DNA of 64,000 bases from RUG760 sp045642205 (GTDB taxonomy: Bacteria; Bacillota; Clostridia; Lachnospirales; Bianqueaceae): positions 1 to 64,000 of the forward strand of contig JAZUIK010000181.1 in NCBI GenBank assembly GCA_045642205.1, in the 5' to 3' direction. The notes beneath the pieces are model-generated. The model made no database searches. It worked only from the letters and a program-made list of their open reading frames with translations, and was not told the origin of the DNA. Both the position numbers and the translations under genes were made by a program. Positions 52,607 to 61,421 of the stretch are shown piece after piece. How positions within the stretch are numbered: the stretch's first letter is position 1; each line of letters begins with the position of its first letter.

Positions 52607-54346
52607 TTACTCCATGTTGGTGACGTAGGTGCAGTCAACAGTCTCGACAGCCTTGATCTGAGCGGTCAGCTCAGCAACGGTCAGAGCACCGGTACCGGTC
52701 CAGGTCAGGTCATCCCAGCTATACTCGAAGGAAGGATACTCGCCGGTTCCAAAGCCTTCACCATAATCATCAAATCCATTCTCGTAGAAAGTAACTGTTC
52801 CATCAGTGTTCAGGTACAGATCAGTGATACGAGTGATGTAGTAGTACTTGAAGTTCTCAACAGACTTGTCAGCCTTGGTGATATCAGCGGATACTTCCAT
52901 GATAACATACAGGATGTTCTGGTCAAGAGGAGAATGTCCTGCCATAGGAGTGAAGAAGTAATAACCGGCAGACTTAACACCGGTAAGAACAACACCGCCG
53001 TCGATGTAATCCTGCTGAGAGAAGATCTCAGATGCGAGATATGCATAAGCAGAAGCCTCGAGGCTGGTGGTCATGCTGGCAACAGGAACATCGGCAATAT
53101 CAGTGATATAGCCTTCTCTTTCCAGACCGGAAACAGTGTAGTCCCAGGTGGTAACGGAAGGATACATACCATACAGGGAAGAGAGGAGTTCCTGCTCGAA
53201 TTCGTCATATCCGTAGATATAGTAGTGGATAACATCGCCATTCTTCAGGGCCCAGGTGTCATCATCGGTTGTGATGTAAAGGGAGCCCATTACTTCCAGA
53301 TCGTCACGAAGAGTCAGGGTAACCCAGGTGCTTCCTTCAGAACCTTCAACGGTAACGGTTGCGCCTTCGAAAGGATCGAAGGTGGTAGCCTCTTCCAGAC
53401 CTTCAACCTTAACAGTGCTGTTCTCGAAGGTGATGACAGCATTGTTAGCATAGAAGTCGGGAAGGAGTTCGCCGTAATCAGAGAAGAAATCGTAGATATC
53501 CAGAGTAACGGTATCGCCATTGCTCAGGCCATAATAGTTATCCAGGTATACGGAGATGTTCTCGCAAAGAAGATCGACAACAGGCTCTTCGGGCATGTTC
53601 TTCTTCTTGCAGGTCCAAACGAGAGAGGTCTCGAAATCACCCTTCAGCTTGTTGGTATTGAACTTGACATCAGCTTCACCACTTCCGCTGATACCGGTGA
53701 AGGTTACCTCGATGTAGTCGTTCAGGTTAACGGTAACAGGCTCAGCCTTGGGCTTGCCAAGAACGTTGATCAGAACGATAACGATAGCTGCCAGAGCGAC
53801 AACACCGGCAATGATACCGATGATCAGACCAGCCTTGCCCTTCTTCTTAGGAGCTTCAGCAGGAGCGGGAGCTGCCTGATAGGGGGGCTGCTGATACTGG
53901 GGCTGCTGGAACTGCTGGGGCTGCTGATACTGAGGCTGCTGGAACTGCTGAGGCTGCTGATAAGCATAAGCCTGAGGCTGCTGGTACTGAGGAGCAGACG
54001 CGGAGACCGCGGGCTCTTCATAAGCAGGAGCAACAGGTGCCTCGTAAGCAGGAGCAGCAGGTGCCTCGTAAGCGGGAGCAGCGGGTGCTTCGTAAGCGGG
54101 AGCAGCAGGCTCTTCATAGACGGGAGCTACGGGCTCTTCATAAACGGGAGCAGACGCGGAGACCGCGGGTTCTTCGTAAACAGGAGCAGACGCGGAGACC
54201 GCGGGCTCTTCATAAACAGGAGCAGCGGGTTCTTCATAAACTGCCTGCTGCATAGCTGCAGCGACGGGAGCCTGAAGTTTTGCGCCACAGGTGGTACAGA
54301 ACTTTGCACCATCCATTACCTGAGATCCGCACTGTGGACAATTCAT
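52607..54346 (-). CDS. Zinc-ribbon membrane protein with Pro/Glu/Gln repeats
   Basis: The 579-residue protein starts with a four-Cys zinc ribbon (MNCPQCG...FCTTCGAKL). Next comes a repeat zone of PVYEEPA and AYEAPAAP units (about 36-115), a Gln/Tyr/Pro zone (about 118-160), a membrane helix (about 172-195) and a beta-rich extracytoplasmic domain (about 205-579) without recognised family. The ribbon and linker should be cytosolic. The design parallels the PP2C-LysM protein near 4-5 kb (long Pro/Gln linker then one helix). The outer domain's role is unknown. Confidence 0.72.
   Translation of the reverse strand: MNCPQCGSQVMDGAKFCTTCGAKLQAPVAAAMQQAVYEEPAAPVYEEPAVSASAPVYEEPAVSASAPVYEEPVAPVYEEPAAPAYEAPAAPAYEAPAAPAYEAPVAPAYEEPAVSASAPQYQQPQAYAYQQPQQFQQPQYQQPQQFQQPQYQQPPYQAAPAPAEAPKKKGKAGLIIGIIAGVVALAAIVIVLINVLGKPKAEPVTVNLNDYIEVTFTGISGSGEADVKFNTNKLKGDFETSLVWTCKKKNMPEEPVVDLLCENISVYLDNYYGLSNGDTVTLDIYDFFSDYGELLPDFYANNAVITFENSTVKVEGLEEATTFDPFEGATVTVEGSEGSTWVTLTLRDDLEVMGSLYITTDDDTWALKNGDVIHYYIYGYDEFEQELLSSLYGMYPSVTTWDYTVSGLEREGYITDIADVPVASMTTSLEASAYAYLASEIFSQQDYIDGGVVLTGVKSAGYYFFTPMAGHSPLDQNILYVIMEVSADITKADKSVENFKYYYITRITDLYLNTDGTVTFYENGFDDYGEGFGTGEYPSFEYSWDDLTWTGTGALTVAELTAQIKAVETVDCTYVTNME
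53985..54240 (-). repeat. Coding tandem repeats in the zinc-ribbon gene
   Basis: Units of 21-36 bases coding PVYEEPA, APAYEAP and EEPAVSAS recur, some identical at the base level, suggesting slippage and copy-number variation. Confidence 0.8.
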
Positions 54347-54399
54347 AGTGTAGTCCTCCTTTAGATTATTAATAATTGTTGTTTACAGTTATTTAATGA

Positions 54400-54428
54400 A
54401 GAATAACATAAGCACGGGAAAATCGCAA
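54400..54428 (-). promoter_or_regulatory. Probable promoter of the zinc-ribbon gene
   Basis: On the minus strand TTGCGA (54423-54428) and TATTCT (54400-54405) are 17 bases apart. Confidence 0.5.
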
Positions 54429-54451
54429 TCAGTAAAATGGCTTATATACGA

Positions 54452-54480
54452 TTGAATTTGAGAGATAAGGTTGGTACAAT
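54452..54480 (+). promoter_or_regulatory. Promoter of the oxidoreductase-sdaAB-sdaAA operon
   Basis: TTGAAT (54452-54457) and TACAAT (54475-54480) are 17 bases apart. Confidence 0.7.
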
Positions 54481-54576
54481 GAGGGTGATGACTTCTCAGA
54501 TCGAAAGAGCAGAGAGAATCTTTCTCTGAGAGGTATTCTTTCCTATATTATAGAGTGATCTAAAAGGAGACTTATC

Positions 54577-55641
54577 ATGAGCAAAGTTGTTGTTGCCGTC
54601 ATTGGTTGCGGTACCATTGCTAATTCCGCACATATCCCTTCCTACATGCAGATCCGTGATCTGGCTGAGGTTAAATATTTCTGTGATCTGATTCCCGAGC
54701 GTGCTGAAGCGGCAGTCGAGCGTTACGGCAGCGGAATCGCTATTACCGATTACCACGATGCACTGAACGATCCGGAGGTTCAGGCAATCTCTGTTTGTAC
54801 TCCTAACTATATGCATTGTCAGATTTCCTGTGATGCCATGAGAGCAGGTAAGGATGTTCTGTGTGAGAAGCCTGCGGCTCGTACTTACCAGGAAGCCTGT
54901 GAGATGCAGAAGGTCCAGCATGAGACCGGACGTATCCTGAATATCGGTGTTGTCAATCGTTTCAATACCGCAGTTAATCGTATTAAGGACTACATCGATC
55001 AGGGTAAGCTGGGTGAAGTCTATAGTGTTTATATTTCCATGAGAGCACATCGCAGCATTCCCGGTCTTGGTGGTGCGTTTACGACTAAGGCAATTGCCGG
55101 CGGTGGTGTTCTGATCGATTGGGGCGTACATTATCTGGATATCGTTATGTACTGTCTGGGAGATCCCAAGCCCGTTACTGTCAGTGGCGAGACCTTCTGC
55201 AAGCTGGGTAAGGATATGCCCAACTATGTATACGAGAGCATGTGGTCCGAAATGACCAAGGATGTCAACGGAACCTACGATGTAGAGGATTCTGTTATGG
55301 GTCTGATCCGTACCGATGGACCTGTTATCAACATTAACGGTGCATGGGCACAGAATATCGGTGTTGGTGAAGCCTTCATCGACTTCATGGGAACCAAGGG
55401 CGGTATCCGTCTGCAGTATGGTCAGAACTTCACGGTCTACAGCACCGAGAATGGCGCTCTTACCGAGATGACTCCTACCTATAAGAAGACCGATCATTTC
55501 CTTAATGAGATCACTGCATTTGTAAAGGATGTAGAGAGCCGTGAGCAGCTGCCCTCTCATATCGATATCAATATCAAGACTTCTCAGATCATGCAGGCGA
55601 TCTACGATTCCGCTGAGGCACATAAGGAAGTTCAGTTCTAA
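54577..55641 (+). CDS. Gfo/Idh/MocA-family oxidoreductase
   Basis: The 354-residue protein has the Rossmann start VAVIGCGTIANSAHIP, the EKPAARTYQEA signature (CEKP near 95) and GGGVLIDWGVHYLD with the catalytic Asp/His. Residues FGTKGGIRL fit the C-terminal sheet. AAAAGGAG precedes the ATG. The sdaAB gene starts 24 bases later, so the substrate may relate to serine or hydroxy-acid metabolism, but this is only context. Confidence 0.88.
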   Translation: MSKVVVAVIGCGTIANSAHIPSYMQIRDLAEVKYFCDLIPERAEAAVERYGSGIAITDYHDALNDPEVQAISVCTPNYMHCQISCDAMRAGKDVLCEKPAARTYQEACEMQKVQHETGRILNIGVVNRFNTAVNRIKDYIDQGKLGEVYSVYISMRAHRSIPGLGGAFTTKAIAGGGVLIDWGVHYLDIVMYCLGDPKPVTVSGETFCKLGKDMPNYVYESMWSEMTKDVNGTYDVEDSVMGLIRTDGPVININGAWAQNIGVGEAFIDFMGTKGGIRLQYGQNFTVYSTENGALTEMTPTYKKTDHFLNEITAFVKDVESREQLPSHIDINIKTSQIMQAIYDSAEAHKEVQF

Positions 55642-55665
55642 TAATCAGAAAGCAGAGGACGGAAA

Positions 55666-56328
55666 ATGATCAGTGTATTTGATGTGATCGGCCCTAATAT
55701 GATCGGTCCCTCCAGCTCTCATACAGCCGGAGCACTGCGCATTGCGCAGATGGCGGGAAAGATCGTCGACAGACCCATCAAAAAAGTGACCTTTGTGCTC
55801 TATGGGTCTTTTGCAAGAACCTACCGGGGACATGGTACCGACCGTGCGTTGGTAGCAGGTATCCTTGGATATACCACCGAGGACAAGCGAATCCGCGACT
55901 CTTTTCAGTATGCAAAGGAGGCGGGGGTCGAGTTCCACTTTGAGACTAATACAGTGGATACCGATGTCCATCCTAATACGGTGGAGATCATCATTACCGA
56001 TGACGAAGGAAAGACCTGTAATGTTATGGGCGTTTCCATCGGCGGAGGCAAGGCACGCATTACCCGTCTGAATGGTCTGGAAGTGACGATCAATGGAGAT
56101 ATGCCTACACTGGTAGTCATGCAGCACGACCAGCCCGGTGTTATTGCACGTATTACCGACAGACTGTATCTGGACAATGTGAATATCGCATTTATCGATC
56201 TGTATCGTGAAAACAGAAACGATCTGGCAGTCACAGTCTTTGAGATCGAGGGAGATGTTGAAGATGATCTGGTTCCCAGACTGCGCCGTATCCCCGGTAT
56301 CGAAAGCGTCAATCTTTTGAAGTTTTAA
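55666..56328 (+). CDS. sdaAB: L-serine dehydratase, beta subunit
   Basis: The 220-residue subunit of the [4Fe-4S] serine dehydratase has VFDVIGPNMIGPSSSHTAGA at its start, a YGSFARTYRGHGTDRALVAG segment and a C-terminal ACT domain (about 148-220). With the alpha subunit it converts serine to pyruvate and ammonia. It lies 15 bases ahead of sdaAA. Confidence 0.95.
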   Translation: MISVFDVIGPNMIGPSSSHTAGALRIAQMAGKIVDRPIKKVTFVLYGSFARTYRGHGTDRALVAGILGYTTEDKRIRDSFQYAKEAGVEFHFETNTVDTDVHPNTVEIIITDDEGKTCNVMGVSIGGGKARITRLNGLEVTINGDMPTLVVMQHDQPGVIARITDRLYLDNVNIAFIDLYRENRNDLAVTVFEIEGDVEDDLVPRLRRIPGIESVNLLKF

Positions 56329-56343
56329 CAGGGAGGGAGAAAG

Positions 56344-57231
56344 ATGATTCAGTTTTCTAATGGAAATCAGCTCCTTGCTCTGTGTAAGAAGGAGAATATT
56401 GCCATCTCGGAAGCGATGATGCTTAGAGAGATCGATCTGATGGAGACCACCAGAGAGGATGCATTCGAGAGAATGCGTCATTCCTGGCAGATCATGAAAG
56501 ATGCCGTACAGGAAGGACAGACCAGTGAGATCCATTCGATGGGTGGGCTGATCGGCGGTGAAGCCAAAAAGATGAGACAGTACCGAGAGGAGAAAGGTTC
56601 TCTTTGCGGCGAGATGATCTCCAAGGCAACCTCCTATGCTATGGGCGTTCTGGAAGTCAATGCTTCTATGGGTCTGATCGTGGCAGCACCTACAGCAGGA
56701 TCCTCCGGCGTTATTCCCGGTGTATTCTGTGCGATACAGGAAACCTATGGTTTTTCTGATGACCAGATGATCATGGCACTGTTCCATGCGGGTGCGGTAG
56801 GATATCTGGCTATGCAGAATGCAACCGTTGCAGGAGCCGAAGGCGGATGTCAGGCCGAGATCGGTGTTGCGGCAGCGATGGCAGCATCGGCTGTGGTGGA
56901 ACTGCTGGGCGGCGATCCGGAAACATCCTTGAGTGCAGCAGGCAGCGTGCTGGGAACCATGCTGGGACTGGTATGTGATCCTATCGGAGGCCTGGTGGAG
57001 GCACCTTGTCAGAAACGTAATGCGATCGGCGCGGCGAATGCTCTGGTCAACGCAGAAATGGCACTCAGCGGAGTTCGCGCGCTGGTACCCTTTGATGAGA
57101 TGCTGCAGGTTATGTACCGTGTCGGAAGATCGCTTCCCTACGAGCTTCGTGAGACGGCACTGGGAGGTGTCGCAGCGGCACCGACAGCCTGTGAATTATG
57201 TAAGGCAAAAGGCGCCGATTGCGGTTGTTAA
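56344..57231 (+). CDS. sdaAA: L-serine dehydratase, alpha subunit
   Basis: The 295-residue alpha subunit contains VAAPTAGSSGVIPGV, GCQAEIGVAAAMAAS, CDPIGGLVEAPCQKRNAIGA and the C-terminal CELCKAKGADCGC. The four cysteines for the iron-sulfur cluster are present. It ends the operon and is followed by a terminator. Confidence 0.96.
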   Translation: MIQFSNGNQLLALCKKENIAISEAMMLREIDLMETTREDAFERMRHSWQIMKDAVQEGQTSEIHSMGGLIGGEAKKMRQYREEKGSLCGEMISKATSYAMGVLEVNASMGLIVAAPTAGSSGVIPGVFCAIQETYGFSDDQMIMALFHAGAVGYLAMQNATVAGAEGGCQAEIGVAAAMAASAVVELLGGDPETSLSAAGSVLGTMLGLVCDPIGGLVEAPCQKRNAIGAANALVNAEMALSGVRALVPFDEMLQVMYRVGRSLPYELRETALGGVAAAPTACELCKAKGADCGC

Positions 57232-57246
57232 ATTGAGATATACAGA

Positions 57247-57282
57247 GCCTGATCTTCATGAAAAAAGAAGATCAGGCTTTTT
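57247..57282 (+). terminator. Terminator of sdaAA
   Basis: GCCTGATCTTC and GAAGATCAGGC form an 11-bp stem followed by five T residues. Confidence 0.9.
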
Positions 57283-57300
57283 CCTTGTCCTGTGAAAATA

Positions 57301-57378
57301 CCCTTGGAGCACCAAGGGCCCCTGACCCGTTCTTTTGTGGTTTGCTTTTTGAAAAACCACAAGGTCTTGTGGTTTTTT
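57301..57378 (+). promoter_or_regulatory. Alternative hairpin set (attenuator-like)
   Basis: CCCTTGG/CCAAGGG forms a hairpin at 57301-57318. Then TTGTGGTTT (57335-57343) can pair with AAACCACAA (57354-57362), or AAAACCACA (57353-57361) can pair with TGTGGTTTT (57368-57376) plus a T run. The two pairings exclude each other. Confidence 0.55.
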
Positions 57379-57411
57379 GCAAAAAAATGTATTACATTTC
57401 TGTTACAGGCA

Positions 57412-57440
57412 TTGCCTTTTATAACCCCGGATGTTATAAT
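57412..57440 (+). promoter_or_regulatory. Promoter of the candidate small RNA
   Basis: TTGCCT (57412-57417) and TATAAT (57435-57440) are 17 bases apart. Confidence 0.78.
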
Positions 57441-57445
57441 CTTCC

Positions 57446-57586
57446 TTGCCTGTTAGGACACTGGCTGGCGAGGAGAGCAAACACAGATAAAGGCACTTCA
57501 AGGTAGGGGGACCTAAACCCGGTAGACGGCTTTGGAAAGTGCCAGATAAAAGATCGCATTTCGATTTGGGATGCGATCTTTTTATT
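57446..57586 (+). ncRNA. Candidate structured small RNA of about 140 nt
   Basis: The segment lies between a good promoter and a Rho-independent terminator and codes no protein. Stems are visible: TTGCC/GGCGA near its 5' end (57446-57471), GGCACTT/AAGTGCC (57492-57498 with 57537-57543), and a loop-to-loop match TTAGG (57453-57457) with CCTAA (57512-57516) that could form a pseudoknot. The next gene has its own promoter, so it is not an ordinary riboswitch leader. I do not recognise it as tmRNA, SRP RNA, RNase P RNA or a known riboswitch; 6S-like RNA is not excluded. Confidence 0.6.
57549..57586 (+). terminator. Terminator of the candidate small RNA
   Basis: AAAGATCGCAT and ATGCGATCTTT form an 11-bp stem followed by TTATTTT. 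Confidence 0.88.
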
Positions 57587-57602
57587 TTGCCCTGGCCCTT
57601 GC

Positions 57603-57632
57603 TTGACAATCATAGGTTGTCGGGTGCATACT
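57603..57632 (+). promoter_or_regulatory. Promoter of the transglutaminase-like gene
   Basis: TTGACA (57603-57608) and CATACT (57627-57632) are 18 bases apart. Confidence 0.6.
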
Positions 57633-57723
57633 TGTAAGACAACTTTAAATGGGGGTTTATACACATATATCAAAGATATGTCATAGATCTCCATGAATCA
57701 ACCCAGTAGAAAAAAGGTGTGTT

Positions 57724-59142
57724 ATGAAACAGGATGATATCAAGATCCTGGCAGTGGAACTGCCGGAAGATATATTGAAAGCTAAGTGGTGCGGAGATTT
57801 TGACCGCTGCGAGAGACTGATCAAAGTCTATCTTGCATCCGATCGCACGCCTGAATTTGTCAAGCAGCGTTTACAGGTCGAAAGAGAGATCCTTGCAAGA
57901 CTTCCTCTGGACTATGGATATGATCTGGAACAGGCAGTCAAAGTCGTACAGGAGGAGATCCCTGATTTTACCATGGAAGAACTGGAAAGCTTCATGGATC
58001 AGGGAAAGGTCGATTGGATCTATATCAACGGAAAACCTCACACCGCCACCCGTTTTTATGAGACCCTGGTAAAGGTACAGCCGGATATTGCCCGCCGTGC
58101 CGGAAAGATCCAGGAGTCCTTCAACGAGACCGCAACGACCAAGCTGAGAGAAAAAGCTCACGCCATCATGGAAGAGAAGGGCTATGTCAAAGCACATATC
58201 GCTCTTCAGGCAAAGATCGAGATCAAGCCTGAGAGCTTCTGCGAGGAAGAGGTACTGGTCCATCTTCCCATTCCGAAGCCCCAGAAGAATATGTCCAATA
58301 TCCGCATCCTGCGTACCATTCCTGCAATGAATGAGGCAGAAGGCGTGATCGTTGAGATCGGCAGTGAGGACCAACCTCATCGCACGGTTTCCTTCCGCGA
58401 GAAAATGAAAGAAAATCATCCTTTCATTGTTGAGTATGAGTACGACTCTACAGCAGAATATGTAGATCCCTCCAAGGTTCCCTCCGAAAAGACAGAGGAA
58501 ACCTATACAGAGGCTGATCTGGAGGAGGTATATCCTCACATTCGTTTTACACCTACTATCCGTGCTCTGTATAAGGAGCTCGCAGGTGATGAGACCGATC
58601 CTATGAAGCTGGCTCGCCGTTTTTATGATTATGTGACCACCAAGGTTGTATATTCCTTTATGCGTACGTACTTTACTCTGGAAGAGATCCCCGAGTATGC
58701 CGCACTGGGACAGAAGGGTGACTGTGGTGTACAGGCACTGCTGTTTGTTACGCTGTGCCGTCTGGCCGGAATTCCCGCAAGGTGGCAGAGTGGTCTGTGT
58801 GTGACACCTGCCTTCATGGATGAGCCTGCCGATTGCGGTATGCATGACTGGGCTATGTTCTATACGGAAAAGTTTGGTTGGTGCTTTACCGATTGTTCCT
58901 ACGGTGGATCGGCATACAGAGCAGGCAACGAGCTGCTTTGGAACCATTATTTCTGCAACCTGGATGCAGACCGTATGGCTGCGAACGATACCTATCAGGC
59001 AGGTCTGATCCCTGAAAAACAGTATACCCGTCAGGATCCTTATGATTCTCAGGCAGGTGAGATCGAGTACAAGAGTCATGGTCTTCTCTGGAAGGATACG
59101 ATCAGGGAGCGCACGCTTTTAGATTATCAGCTGATCGATTGA
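57724..59142 (+). CDS. Transglutaminase-like domain protein
   Basis: The 472-residue protein has an N-terminal helical and beta region (1-280) and a transglutaminase-like core (about 285-430). A Cys-His-Asp triad is plausible: GDCGVQALLFVTLCRLAGIPARWQSG, GMHDWAMFY and FTDCSYGG. There is no signal peptide, so it is cytosolic. Such proteins are often peptidases or amidases rather than crosslinkers. It precedes glutamine synthetase by 60 bases on the same strand. Confidence 0.82.
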   Translation: MKQDDIKILAVELPEDILKAKWCGDFDRCERLIKVYLASDRTPEFVKQRLQVEREILARLPLDYGYDLEQAVKVVQEEIPDFTMEELESFMDQGKVDWIYINGKPHTATRFYETLVKVQPDIARRAGKIQESFNETATTKLREKAHAIMEEKGYVKAHIALQAKIEIKPESFCEEEVLVHLPIPKPQKNMSNIRILRTIPAMNEAEGVIVEIGSEDQPHRTVSFREKMKENHPFIVEYEYDSTAEYVDPSKVPSEKTEETYTEADLEEVYPHIRFTPTIRALYKELAGDETDPMKLARRFYDYVTTKVVYSFMRTYFTLEEIPEYAALGQKGDCGVQALLFVTLCRLAGIPARWQSGLCVTPAFMDEPADCGMHDWAMFYTEKFGWCFTDCSYGGSAYRAGNELLWNHYFCNLDADRMAANDTYQAGLIPEKQYTRQDPYDSQAGEIEYKSHGLLWKDTIRERTLLDYQLID

Positions 59143-59202
59143 TAAAAAGAAGTTAATAGGAAAGTAAATCGAAGGGATCTTTATCCTGTTAGGAGAAATA
59201 CA

Positions 59203-61323
59203 GTGGAAAAGAAAGAAATGAAAAACCGCATTCCGGAAATGTATGGTAGTCTGGTCTTCGGCGATGATGCGATGAAGGCTTACCTGCCGGAGGACGTCTA
59301 TCTGAAGCTGAAGCAGACCATGAAAGACGGCCGTCGTCTGGATGTGGAGATCGCGGATGCGGTAGCTTCTGCCATGAAGGACTGGGCTACGGAGCATGGT
59401 GCTACCCACTATACTCATTGGTTCCAGCCCATGACCGGAATTACCGCAGAGAAGCATGACAGCTTTATCCATCCCACGAAGGACGGAAAGGTCATCATGG
59501 TCTTCAAGGGCAAGGAACTGATGCGCGGCGAGACGGATGGATCTTCTCTGCCCAACGGAGGTCTTCGTTCCACCTTTGAGGCCAGGGGATATACCGCATG
59601 GGATCCCTCTGCCTATGCCTTCATCAAGGATCATACCCTGTGTATCCCTACCGTGTTTTATGCCTACGGCGGAGAAGCACTGGATAAGAAGACCCCTCTT
59701 CTTCGCAGTGTGGATGCGATCAACAAGCAGACGCTGCGTATTCTGAAGCTCTTTGGCAAGGATGATGTAAAGCGTGTTACGGTGACGGTCGGTGCGGAGC
59801 AGGAGTATTTCCTGATCAATCGCCATAAATACTATCTGCGTCCTGACCTGGTCATTACCGGACGTACACTGTTTGGTGCCCGTCCCTCCAAGGGACAGGA
59901 AATGGAAGACCACTATTTCGGAACGATTAAGCCCAAGGTTATGGAATTCATGACCGATCTGGATGAAGAACTCTGGAAACTGGGAATTCCCGCTAAAACG
60001 GAGCACAATGAGGTAGCTCCTGCGCAGCATGAGCTGGCACCTGTATTTGAAGATTGTAACAATGCATTGGACGATAATCAGCTGATGATGGAGAGTATGA
60101 AAAAAGTGGCTCGTCGTCATGGACTGGCATGTCTGCTTCATGAAAAACCCTTTGCCGGAGTCAATGGTTCCGGTAAACATAACAACTGGTCTCTGACGAC
60201 GGATACCGGCATCAATCTGCTGGAGCCCGGTGAGTCTCCTAGTGAAAATGCGCAGTTTCTTCTGTTCCTCTGCGCTGTGATCAAGGCAGTGGATGACTAT
60301 CAGGATCTGCTCCGTGTATCCGTTGCCAGTGCCAGCAACGATCATCGTCTGGGCGGCAATGAAGCACCTCCTGCGATCCTGTCCATGTTCCTCGGTGATG
60401 AGCTGAAGGAGATCCTGGATACCATCGAACAGGGAAGTGATTACCAGCAGAAGGATCGACAGACAATGACGGTCGGTGTTCATATCCTGCCCCGTATTCC
60501 CAAGGATACGACAGACAGAAACAGAACCTCGCCCTTTGCCTTCACCGGTAACAAGTTTGAGTTCCGTATGCCCGGAAGCGGTGCGTCTATTTCCGATCCC
60601 GATGTGATCATCAATACCATCGTTGCCGAGTCCCTTTGCCTCTTTGCGGATGAACTGGAAGCGAAGATGGCGGAGGGTGTAGACTTTACCACCGCACTGA
60701 ACGAGCTGATCGTTAAGGTGATCCGTCAGCATAAGCGTATCCTGTTCAACGGAAATAACTACAGCAATGAGTGGCATGAGGAAGCAATGCGCCGCGGCCT
60801 GAAGGAAGCAAAGACCACGGTCGATGCACTGCCGGCTTATCTTGCAGAGAAGAATATCGCGCTTTTCGATAAGCATCATATCTTCACCAAGGCAGAGCTG
60901 GAATCCCGTTATGAGATCTCTCTGGAAAGCTATATCAAGACGGTCAACCTGGAAGCACTGACCATGATCGACATGACCTATCGGGATATCCTTCCCGCTG
61001 TCAGCGGTTATGTCAATGATCTTTGCCAGACTGCGCTGAATAAGCAGCAGCTTCTGGGTGGCGCCATCAAGAGCCATGAGTCCAGACTGGTGGAAAGACT
61101 CTCAGATCTCAGCAGCGAGACCTACAGTGCGCTGGAGCATCTGGAGGCAGTCGTCAATTCCGCAAAGAGCTTTGCGGATATGACTGAGCAGGGACATCAT
61201 TTCCGTGATGAGGTCGTTCCTGCCATGGCGAAACTTCGTGAGGCTGTCGATGGCATGGAGTTCCTGACTTCTGAAGAGAAGTGGCCTTATCCTAACTACA
61301 GAGAGCTCTTGTTCTACGTATAA
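59203..61323 (+). CDS. glnN: Glutamine synthetase, type III
   Basis: The 706-residue enzyme makes glutamine from glutamate and ammonia. The large size and motifs (GAEQEYFLI, ELAPVFEDCN, the GSGKHNNWSL ATP-binding loop, NGNNYSNEW and C-terminal FRDEVVPAMAKLREAVD) are those of GSIII. The start is GTG 59203, seven bases after AGGAG; an ATG five codons later is possible. No nitrogen operator or riboswitch is evident in the 60-base gap. Confidence 0.95.
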   Translation: MEKKEMKNRIPEMYGSLVFGDDAMKAYLPEDVYLKLKQTMKDGRRLDVEIADAVASAMKDWATEHGATHYTHWFQPMTGITAEKHDSFIHPTKDGKVIMVFKGKELMRGETDGSSLPNGGLRSTFEARGYTAWDPSAYAFIKDHTLCIPTVFYAYGGEALDKKTPLLRSVDAINKQTLRILKLFGKDDVKRVTVTVGAEQEYFLINRHKYYLRPDLVITGRTLFGARPSKGQEMEDHYFGTIKPKVMEFMTDLDEELWKLGIPAKTEHNEVAPAQHELAPVFEDCNNALDDNQLMMESMKKVARRHGLACLLHEKPFAGVNGSGKHNNWSLTTDTGINLLEPGESPSENAQFLLFLCAVIKAVDDYQDLLRVSVASASNDHRLGGNEAPPAILSMFLGDELKEILDTIEQGSDYQQKDRQTMTVGVHILPRIPKDTTDRNRTSPFAFTGNKFEFRMPGSGASISDPDVIINTIVAESLCLFADELEAKMAEGVDFTTALNELIVKVIRQHKRILFNGNNYSNEWHEEAMRRGLKEAKTTVDALPAYLAEKNIALFDKHHIFTKAELESRYEISLESYIKTVNLEALTMIDMTYRDILPAVSGYVNDLCQTALNKQQLLGGAIKSHESRLVERLSDLSSETYSALEHLEAVVNSAKSFADMTEQGHHFRDEVVPAMAKLREAVDGMEFLTSEEKWPYPNYRELLFYV

Positions 61324-61421
61324 GTCATTATCAAGAGGAGTCGGATCAGGACTCCTTTTGCTTTTTTGTCACAGCAAACTCCTGAAAAGGAGATCTCTTA
61401 GAGAAGAGAGGAAGGATCCTT

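Noticed and set aside
53985..54240. CRISPR-like repeat array
   Set aside because: The repeats are in-frame coding units of variable length inside a protein, with no unique spacers.
57446..57586. Cyclic-di-GMP (GEMM) riboswitch
   Set aside because: CCTAAACC and GGTAG are reminiscent, but the order and the GACGCAAAG element are missing, and no gene follows in the same transcript.
59119..61077. Long minus-strand open frame opposite glutamine synthetase
   Set aside because: It is a codon-bias shadow of glnN: no family match, no ribosome site, and composition like other antisense frames.
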